Shown here one piece after another: positions 33,727-39,426 of a stretch of DNA of 39,426 nt. The notes below the pieces were generated by a model, which did not search any database, was not told the origin of the DNA, and saw nothing but the letters and a program-made list of their open reading frames with translations. Made by a program: the position numbers and the translations under genes. Each line of letters begins with the position of its first letter. The stretch's first letter is position 1. The stretch covers positions 1 to 39,426 of the forward strand of contig JAUXWH010000016.1 in NCBI GenBank assembly GCA_030681365.1, written 5' to 3'. The stretch is from Bradyrhizobium sp. (GTDB taxonomy: Bacteria; Pseudomonadota; Alphaproteobacteria; Rhizobiales; Xanthobacteraceae).

Positions 33727-34656
33727 TCACGCGCCCATCAATGCGGTGACGTGCGACGCCACCGACTCTTTCAGGCCCTGCAGGTCGTAGCCGCCCTCGA
33801 GCACCGAAACGATCCGGCCGCCGGCGCTGGCGTAGGCGACGTCCATCAGCTGGCGCGTGACCCAGCCGAAATCCTCCGCCTGCAGGTTGAGCGACGCCAG
33901 CGGATCGCGGAAATGCGCGTCGAAGCCGGCCGAGACGATGATCAGCTCGGGCGAAAACTTGCGTAGCTGCGGCAGGATCACGTTTTCGAACGCGGCGCGG
34001 AATTTGGCGCTGCCGTCTTCCGAGGCCAGCGGCGCGTTGACGATGGTGTCGTGCTCGCCGCGCTCGCCGCTGGCGCCGGTGCCCGGAAACAGCGGCATCT
34101 GGTGCGTCGAGCAATACATCACGGTCGGGTCAGACCAGAAAATATCCTGGGTACCGTTGCCGTGTTGCACGTCGAAATCGACCACGGCGGCGCGAGCGAT
34201 GCCGTATTTGCGCTGGGCGTGGCGCGCGGCAATCGCGGCGTTGTCGAAGAAGCAGAAGCCCATCGGCTTGTTGGCCTCGGCGTGGTGGCCCGGCGGACGC
34301 ACCGCGACGAACGCGTTGGCATGCTTGCCTGACATGACGGCATCGGTAGCGGTGACGGCGCCGCCGACGCCGCGCATCACCGCTTCCCAGGTGCCCGGCG
34401 ACATCGAGGTATCGCCGTCGATATAGATCAGGCCGCTCGACGGCGCGATATGCCGGAGCTCCCCGACATAGTGCTCGCCATGACACAGCATGACCGAATC
34501 CAGACTGCCCTCCGGCGCTTCGCCGCGCACCAGGGCGTTGAAGCGATCTTCGCCGAGCACCTCGCCGACCGCGCGCAGCCGGTCGGCGCGTTCCGGGTGG
34601 CCTGGCGGCGTGACATGGTCGAGGCAGGCCGGATGCGTCAGCAGCAATGTGGTCAT
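33727..34656 (-). CDS. histone deacetylase family protein (acetoin-utilisation/acetylpolyamine-amidohydrolase type)
   Basis: 309 residues from ATG 34656; the frame happens to stay open for a long way upstream, antisense-like to nothing real. Zinc amidohydrolase hallmarks: HPACLDHVTPPGHPERADRL (8-27), AVRPPGHHAEANKPMGFCFF with the catalytic His pair, VVDFDVQHGNGTQDIF with the Asp/His zinc ligands, SAGFDAHFRDPL with another zinc Asp, and VLEGGYDLQGL. Likely substrates are acetylated lysine or polyamines. It is located just upstream of xseB on the same strand, a linkage also common in related bacteria. Confidence 0.9.
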   Translation of the reverse strand: MTTLLLTHPACLDHVTPPGHPERADRLRAVGEVLGEDRFNALVRGEAPEGSLDSVMLCHGEHYVGELRHIAPSSGLIYIDGDTSMSPGTWEAVMRGVGGAVTATDAVMSGKHANAFVAVRPPGHHAEANKPMGFCFFDNAAIAARHAQRKYGIARAAVVDFDVQHGNGTQDIFWSDPTVMYCSTHQMPLFPGTGASGERGEHDTIVNAPLASEDGSAKFRAAFENVILPQLRKFSPELIIVSAGFDAHFRDPLASLNLQAEDFGWVTRQLMDVAYASAGGRIVSVLEGGYDLQGLKESVASHVTALMGA

Positions 34657-34754
34657 GCAATACCCTGGCGCGGGAAGCGCTTTGCGAGGAAGGGCTAATC
34701 TAGGTGGTCGGCGCCGCTTGGGAAAGGGCCGGGACCGCCGATATCGCCGGCATT

Positions 34755-36413
34755 TCAGTTCATTCGCACGATGCGGTTTCCGGGGGCGGGCGCGATCGGA
34801 CTGTTCGCCCTGAAATAGGCGTACAGCGCGTCGACGTCGTAGACCCCGACCTGCGGCGCAGTGCCCTCGGTGAGGACGGTAAATCCGTCGCCGCCCACCG
34901 CGAGAAAGTTGTTCACCGTGATGCGGTAGTTCGTTGCGGGATCGATGCGCACGCCGTTCAGCGAGAGGCTGTCGGCCACCACGCGATCGCCGACCGGCCT
35001 GGCGCCGTCCCAGCTGTAGCTGAACCCCGCCGAGACGTGCAGGATCCGCGGCCGCTTCGGATCGAGCCATTGCTGCTCGAGCATGTTCTTGATCTGCATG
35101 CCCGTCAGCGTCAGCGTCACCAGCTGGTTGCGGAACGGCTGGCTGGCGAACACGTCGCCATAGGTCACCGCTCCTCCGTCCTTGCGCGTGATATCGCTGC
35201 GGACACCGCCGGGATTGGTGAAGGCGATCACCGCGCCGCCATTGGTCTCGGCCCGGGTCGCGGCCAGCTGGGCGTCGGCGATGATGTCGCCGAGCACGCT
35301 TTCGCCTGATGCATTGGGCATGCGCGACAGCGTCTCGGTGATCGACCCCGCCGGACGGCTGGCGATCGGCGCGGCCAGGCGGTCGTAGGAGTCGAGCAGG
35401 GCGGTCTGTTGCGAGTCCTTGGCAAAGGCGTCGGTGCGGACGATGACGTTGTCGGCCTTCGCGCTGATGACGTCGCGGGTGGCGGGATCGAGCTTGAGGT
35501 CGATCGCGGTGACGATGGTGCCGTATTTGTCGGCCGAGGTGACCAGCCTGCCGTCGATGTCGCAGACATAGGGCCGATGGGTATGGCCGCTGACCACCAC
35601 ATCGACCGCGCGATCGAATTTCTTGACGATGTCGACGATCGGTCCGGAGATGCCGGGGCACTCATTATAGTCTCCGGTCGGGAAACCGCCTTCATGGATC
35701 AGCACCACGACGGCCTCGACGCCATGGGCCTTCAGTTCCGGCACCAGTGCGTTCACGGTGTCGGCTTCGTCCCTGAATTCCAGGCCGGCGACGCCTGTCG
35801 GCGCGACCAGGTTCGGCGTGCCCTTCAAGGTCAAGCCGATGAAGGCCACGGGAATGCCGCCGAACACCCTGATCGCGTAGGCGGGAAGCACGGTCTTGCC
35901 GGTGCGCTTTTCGAAGGTGCTGGCGGCCAGATAGCGAAATTTTGCGCCGAGGAAAGGATGCGGTCCCCGGCATCCGTCGATCGGATGGCAGCCGCCGTTC
36001 TGCATCCGCAGCAGCTCGTTCTTGCCCTCGTCGAATTCGTGATTGCCGACGGCGGCCACCGCGAGCCCCATCATGTCAAGCGATTCGATGGTGGGCTCGT
36101 CGTGAAACATCGCTGACAGGAACGGGCTGGCGCCGATCAGGTCGCCGGCGGCGACGAAGATCGTGTTGGCGTGACCGTCGCGCAGTTGCCTGACCGCGGT
36201 CGCCATGTGCTCGGCGCCGCCGGCCTCCAACGCGATCTTCTTGGTCTTGTCCTCGGGATCGGCGATCCGAATCCCGCCGGGTGGCGGCTGCAAATAGCCG
36301 TGGAAATCATTGATGGCGAGGATGCGTAATTCGACCGGCGCGGATTGCGCCAATGCGGGGGCCGGCGCCGCCAGCATGACGGCGCTAAAGATCAGCGGAA
36401 GTGAATGTCTCAT
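34755..36413 (-). CDS. periplasmic bifunctional metallophosphatase/5'-nucleotidase
   Basis: 552 residues. The signal peptide is MRHSLPLIFSAVMLAAPAPA with cleavage after ALA (about residue 22). The calcineurin-like metal-binding domain has LAINDFHGY (Asp36, His38), AAGDLIGASPF, GNHEFDEG (123-130) and SGHTHRPY. The C-terminal 5'-nucleotidase domain has FTNPGGVRSDI, QPFRNQLVTLTLTGMQI and NNFLAVGGDGF. It removes phosphate from extracytoplasmic nucleotides. It lies between the enoyl-CoA hydratase and the HDAC-like gene, all on the minus strand. Confidence 0.92.
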   Translation of the reverse strand: MRHSLPLIFSAVMLAAPAPALAQSAPVELRILAINDFHGYLQPPPGGIRIADPEDKTKKIALEAGGAEHMATAVRQLRDGHANTIFVAAGDLIGASPFLSAMFHDEPTIESLDMMGLAVAAVGNHEFDEGKNELLRMQNGGCHPIDGCRGPHPFLGAKFRYLAASTFEKRTGKTVLPAYAIRVFGGIPVAFIGLTLKGTPNLVAPTGVAGLEFRDEADTVNALVPELKAHGVEAVVVLIHEGGFPTGDYNECPGISGPIVDIVKKFDRAVDVVVSGHTHRPYVCDIDGRLVTSADKYGTIVTAIDLKLDPATRDVISAKADNVIVRTDAFAKDSQQTALLDSYDRLAAPIASRPAGSITETLSRMPNASGESVLGDIIADAQLAATRAETNGGAVIAFTNPGGVRSDITRKDGGAVTYGDVFASQPFRNQLVTLTLTGMQIKNMLEQQWLDPKRPRILHVSAGFSYSWDGARPVGDRVVADSLSLNGVRIDPATNYRITVNNFLAVGGDGFTVLTEGTAPQVGVYDVDALYAYFRANSPIAPAPGNRIVRMN

Positions 36414-36453
36414 GTTACGACCGGCGGCACGACGAATTCACCAGACTTCGCCC

Positions 36454-37215
36454 TCATGCCTTCTTGCGCGCGAAGAACGCCTGGAACGCGGCCACCGCTT
36501 CCGCCGAGCGCATGCGCTCGCCGAACAGATGGCTCTCCTGGTCGATCCGTCGCGTCAGGTCTTCCGGCGACGGTCTCAGCAGTTTGCGCGAGATCGCCAC
36601 GGCTTCCGCCGGCAGCGCGCAGATTTCGCGCGCCACCTTGCGCGCCGCGGCTTCGGTCTCGCCCGGCGCCACCACTTCGCTGACAAAGCCGGCAAGCCGC
36701 GCATCCTCGGCTGAAACCTTGCGGCCCATCACCAGGGTGGAGAAGGCGCGCTGGTGTCCCATGGTGCGCGGCATCAACAGGCTGGAGGCGCCTTCCGGAA
36801 CCAGCCCGAGATGGATGAAGGGCGTCGAGAAGGTCGCACTCGCGGAGGCGACCACGTAATCGCAATGGAACAGCATGGTGGTGCCAATGCCGATCGCGAT
36901 GCCGTCGACCGCGGCGACGATCGGCTTGGCGTTGTGCGCCAGCGCATAGAGAAACTTGATGGCATTGGATTTGCGGGGCGCGTCCGAACTGGCAGTGCCG
37001 TCCTTCAGAAAATCCTCGAGGTCGTTGCCGGCGGTGAACACCCCGGAACCGCCGGTGATGACGATGCAGCGGATGTCGCGGTCGGTCTGCGCGCTGTTGA
37101 TCGCGTCGCTGATCTCGCGATACATGTCCTGCGTGATCGCGTTTTTCTTTTCCGGCCGCCGCAGCGTGATTACGCGCGTGGCATCTTCATCTGAAACGAT
37201 CAGGTGGTCGGGCAT
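36454..37215 (-). CDS. enoyl-CoA hydratase/isomerase family protein
   Basis: 253 residues from ATG 37215, with AAGGA upstream. Crotonase-fold markers: TLRRPEKKNAITQDMYREIS (about 17-36), the oxyanion-hole segments VFTAGNDLEDFL and AAVDGIAIGIGTTMLFHCDY, and FIHLGLVPEGASSLLMPR with a Glu at the position of a catalytic acid in hydratases. It acts on an acyl-CoA thioester, but hydratase versus isomerase is not decided. It is divergent from the ring-cleaving dioxygenase-like gene across 125 bases. Confidence 0.85.
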   Translation of the reverse strand: MPDHLIVSDEDATRVITLRRPEKKNAITQDMYREISDAINSAQTDRDIRCIVITGGSGVFTAGNDLEDFLKDGTASSDAPRKSNAIKFLYALAHNAKPIVAAVDGIAIGIGTTMLFHCDYVVASASATFSTPFIHLGLVPEGASSLLMPRTMGHQRAFSTLVMGRKVSAEDARLAGFVSEVVAPGETEAAARKVAREICALPAEAVAISRKLLRPSPEDLTRRIDQESHLFGERMRSAEAVAAFQAFFARKKA

Positions 37216-37340
37216 GGTGCGGTCCTTGAACGAGCGGCGCGGGGTAGTCTGGAGACGCACCCTACATCATGTTAACGAGCGTCCCAAACCGGCCGGACTG
37301 GCTTTGGGCGGCGACGGAACGACGCGCGAGGGAACAAGCG

Positions 37341-38282
37341 ATGCAACTGACCGGGATTCATCACCTGACCGCGATTTCAGCGAAACCGCGCGAGAATCTG
37401 GCGTTTTATACCGGCCTGCTCGGCATGCGGCTGGTCAAGAAGACCGTCAACCAGGACGACGTTAGCGCCTATCACCTGTTCTACGCCGACGGGAAGGCCA
37501 ATCCCGGCACCGACCTCACCTTTTTCGATTTTTCGGCAGCCCCGGAGCGGCGCGGAGCCAACAGCATTTCCCGCACCGGATTGCGGATCGCCGGCGAAGC
37601 CAGCCTCGGCTACTGGCGCGACCGCCTGAAGCGGGCCGGCGGCGTGACCGGCGATGTCGTTGAAGTCGACGGCCGGCTGACGCTGCCCTTCGAGGATGGC
37701 GAAGGCCAGCGGCTGGTGCTGGTCGATGACGGCGGGGTGGGAATGGCGTCGCCGTGGGAGCGCAGCGCGGTGCCGGCGGAACACCAGATCCGCGGCCTCG
37801 GTCCGATCGTGCTCACGGTGCGGGATCTGGCCGCCATCGACCAGGTCCTGCTCGGCGCCATGAACATGCGCCGGGTGCGCGACTATGCCGCCCACGGGGC
37901 GCATATTCATGTATTCGCGATGGGCGAGGGCGGACCGGCCGCGGAGCTGCACGTGATCGAGGACAAGGATTTGCCGATGGCCCGGCAGGGCGCGGGCGGC
38001 GTGCACCACGTCGCGTTCCGCACGCCGGACGAGACGCAATACCACGCCTGGACGCAGCGATTGTCTGAACTGCGGATTCCCCACTCCGGCGAGATCGACC
38101 GCTTCTATTTCCGCAGCCTGTATTTCCGCGAGCCCAACGGCATCCTGTTCGAGATCGCTACCGATGGGCCGGGTTTTGCGACGGATGAGCCGATGGCGAG
38201 CCTCGGCGAGAAACTGGCGCTGCCGCCGTTCCTGGAGCCGCGGCGGGCGGAGATCGAGGCGGGGTTGAAGCCGATTGAGTAA
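37341..38282 (+). CDS. VOC-family ring-cleaving dioxygenase (MhqO/PcpA-like)
   Basis: 313 residues from ATG 37341 ([20 protein letters not shown]), with GAGGGA upstream. Two vicinal-oxygen-chelate modules are visible: residues 1-140 ([28 protein letters not shown]) and 150-313 ([37 protein letters not shown]). The metal ligands are expected at His8, His in GVHHVAF and Glu in [13 protein letters not shown]. The family includes hydroquinone-type dioxygenases, often part of quinone or thiol stress responses in Bacillus (MhqO). The substrate here is unknown. Confidence 0.82.
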   Translation: MQLTGIHHLTAISAKPRENLAFYTGLLGMRLVKKTVNQDDVSAYHLFYADGKANPGTDLTFFDFSAAPERRGANSISRTGLRIAGEASLGYWRDRLKRAGGVTGDVVEVDGRLTLPFEDGEGQRLVLVDDGGVGMASPWERSAVPAEHQIRGLGPIVLTVRDLAAIDQVLLGAMNMRRVRDYAAHGAHIHVFAMGEGGPAAELHVIEDKDLPMARQGAGGVHHVAFRTPDETQYHAWTQRLSELRIPHSGEIDRFYFRSLYFREPNGILFEIATDGPGFATDEPMASLGEKLALPPFLEPRRAEIEAGLKPIE

Positions 38283-38307
38283 ATGACGGGTTTTGCGGGG
38301 GTCACGA

Positions 38308-38598
38308 ATGAAGGCGTATCTGGTGCTCGACTTCTCGATAAATAATTTCGATGGTTTCAGGAGTTACATCGCTGAAATCCCCGCCTTCATCGCGCGGCAT
38401 CAGGGAAAATACATCGTTCGAGGGGTCGAGCCGACGATCATCGAGGGCGACTGGAAGCCCGAACGCATGGTGATCCTGGAGTTTCCGGAACGCGAAAAGG
38501 CCGAAGCCTTTCTGGGCGATCCGGAAATCCTAGACCTGTTCAAGGTGCGCCACGATACGACGACGAGCAAGCTGGTGCTTGTCGACGGATGCACGTAA
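38308..38598 (+). CDS. DUF1330 family small protein
   Basis: 96 residues from ATG 38308, with GGGGG upstream; a TTG at 38293 is less likely. The fold is dimeric alpha/beta barrel: MKAYLVLDFSINNFDGFRSY then PAFIARHQGKYIVRG and MVILEFPEREKAEAFLGDPE. No enzyme activity is established for the family. It follows the dioxygenase-like gene by 25 bases and is likely in its transcript. Confidence 0.82.
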   Translation: MKAYLVLDFSINNFDGFRSYIAEIPAFIARHQGKYIVRGVEPTIIEGDWKPERMVILEFPEREKAEAFLGDPEILDLFKVRHDTTTSKLVLVDGCT

Positions 38599-38615
38599 CC
38601 GGCCGCTTCGCAGGC

Positions 38616-39089
38616 TCAGCCGCGCCGCGCGGCTTCGATTGCGGCGACATCGATCTTCTTCATTCCCATCATCGCCTCGAAGGCACGCCTGGCTTCGGCG
38701 CCGCCGGCGGCGAGCGCGTCGGTCAGCACCCGCGGCGTGATCTGCCAGGACAGGCCCCATTTGTCCTTGCACCAGCCGCACGCGCTCTCCTGGCCGCCGT
38801 TGCCGACGATCGCGTTCCAATAGCGGTCGGTTTCTTCCTGGTCGTCGGTCGCGATCTGAAAGGAGAACGCTTCACTGTGCTTGAAAACGGGACCGCCATT
38901 GAGGCCGAGGCAAGCAACGCCGGCGACCGTGAATTCCACCGTCAACACATCCCCCTGCTTGCCGCCGGGAAAATCGCCGGGCGCGCGATGAACGGCCGCG
39001 ACCGCACTGTCCGGGAAAGTTTTGGCGTAGAAGTGCGCCGCAGCCTCGGCGTCCTTGTCGTACCAGAGGCAGATCGTATTCTTGGCCAT
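38616..39089 (-). CDS. VOC-family PhnB-like protein (3-demethylubiquinone methyltransferase-like domain)
   Basis: 157 residues. MAKNTICLWYDKDAEAAAHF starts the domain, followed by FYAKTFPDSAVAAVHRAPGD, LGLNGGPVFKHSEAFSFQIA and GWCKDKWGLSWQITPRVL, all typical of this VOC subgroup. Despite the Pfam-type name, these proteins lack a methyltransferase fold, and their function is unknown. It is convergent with the DUF1330 gene, 17 bases apart. Confidence 0.85.
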   Translation of the reverse strand: MAKNTICLWYDKDAEAAAHFYAKTFPDSAVAAVHRAPGDFPGGKQGDVLTVEFTVAGVACLGLNGGPVFKHSEAFSFQIATDDQEETDRYWNAIVGNGGQESACGWCKDKWGLSWQITPRVLTDALAAGGAEARRAFEAMMGMKKIDVAAIEAARRG

Positions 39090-39426
39090 GCTTATCCACT
39101 CCGATTGCAGTTATTACAGGTCAGTTCATTCAAGACGATTGGCGCCCGGTCCATCCTACAAGCCGCCGACATTTTTTTGGCACGACATCGTCGCGGGCAA
39201 GGGGTGGCTAAACGCTGCTGGCAAGGCGGTGGTCGTAAGGTTGGGTTCCGAGCCGCGGCGCAATCCACGCCGTGCGTGATTGCGGACCCGACGCGATGCG
39301 ACAAATCAACCCGTCGGGTAAAATTTCGCTTTTCCCGAAACCCAAATCACCACTATGAATCCCGCCATCCTGTCCCCTTAGGAAGGGGCGTTGGCCATCG
39401 TCACCGAACGTTGGGATGGGATGCGG
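39090..39426. other. 337-bp non-coding right edge with structured repeat-like sequence
   Basis: Short frames here lack ribosome-binding sites. GGGTTCCG (39243-39250) and CGGACCCG (39283-39290) form an imperfect stem. From about 39297 the sequence resembles repeated intergenic DNA of Bradyrhizobium as I recall it. It contains a perfect CCCCTT-AGG-AAGGGG hairpin at 39374-39388 inside CCCGCCATCC ... GGGATGGGATGCGG arms. The element runs off the window. Confidence 0.45.

Noticed and set aside
33727..35661. A 644-codon open frame on the minus strand
   Set aside because: Only its 3' half (start 34656) is the HDAC-like gene. The upstream half is an alternate frame of the 5'-nucleotidase gene, which has a full set of family motifs.
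38616..39089. A ubiquinone-pathway methyltransferase
   Set aside because: The family name is misleading; the sequence is a VOC-fold protein with no SAM-binding motif.

Overview
The window is high-GC DNA with closely spaced genes and short intergenic gaps holding several families of palindromic repeats. Together with DUF1236 secreted proteins, a FabI/phosphatase/AroC neighbourhood, an ECF sigma/anti-sigma pair and the GGAAC-type promoter style, this points to a chromosomal segment of an alphaproteobacterium, most likely Bradyrhizobium, Rhodopseudomonas or a close relative in Nitrobacteraceae. That is an inference from gene content; there is no rRNA or tRNA in the window to place it.

Left part (1-8.2 kb): the 3' part of glutaryl-CoA dehydrogenase interrupted by an in-frame TAG; a metallo-beta-lactamase-fold hydrolase bracketed by two copies of one palindrome; a DUF1499 membrane protein; a LysR regulator divergent from a small orphan gene across an unusually AT-rich gap; an acyl-CoA ligase; and two cell-wall proteins (an extensin-like protein with a VanY-like metal motif and an L,D-transpeptidase lipoprotein) that converge on one strong terminator.

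Middle part (8.6-21 kb): a CorA-family transporter followed by a hicAB toxin-antitoxin module. A second copy of the last ~70 bp of corA lies just beyond hicB, so the module sits between direct repeats of the corA 3' end. The toxin hicA has lost one base, while the stop/start overlap with hicB is kept. Then come an SDR oxidoreductase, PdxH, a 17-kDa-antigen-type lipoprotein, a DnaJ-type co-chaperone, an ECF sigma factor with its anti-sigma factor, fabI, a histidine phosphatase, aroC, and two divergent DUF1236 genes. Each DUF1236 gene is preceded by the same GGAAC-N17-GTTTC promoter-like motif, which resembles the general-stress-response (EcfG) promoter.

Right part (21-39 kb): a GMC oxidoreductase, a class III nucleotide cyclase, a ClpS adaptor, a Sel1-like membrane protein and a DUF1194 VWA protein. 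A minus-strand cluster follows: dxs, a nucleoside 2-deoxyribosyltransferase-like protein, tlyA and an RlmD/RumA-type rRNA methyltransferase, the last three linked by overlapping stop/start codons. Upstream of dxs are a membrane-embedded serine hydrolase, xseB, a histone-deacetylase-like amidohydrolase, a periplasmic 5'-nucleotidase and an enoyl-CoA hydratase. On the right edge are a ring-cleaving-dioxygenase-type VOC protein, a DUF1330 protein, a PhnB-like VOC protein and a structured non-coding tail.

Most genes are ordinary metabolic or housekeeping functions. The least ordinary signals are the hicAB insertion with its duplicated corA end and broken toxin, the paired stress promoters of the DUF1236 genes, the large low-complexity DUF1236/peptidoglycan-binding protein, and the nonsense codon in gcdH. 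No CRISPR array, tRNA, rRNA or transposase gene was seen.
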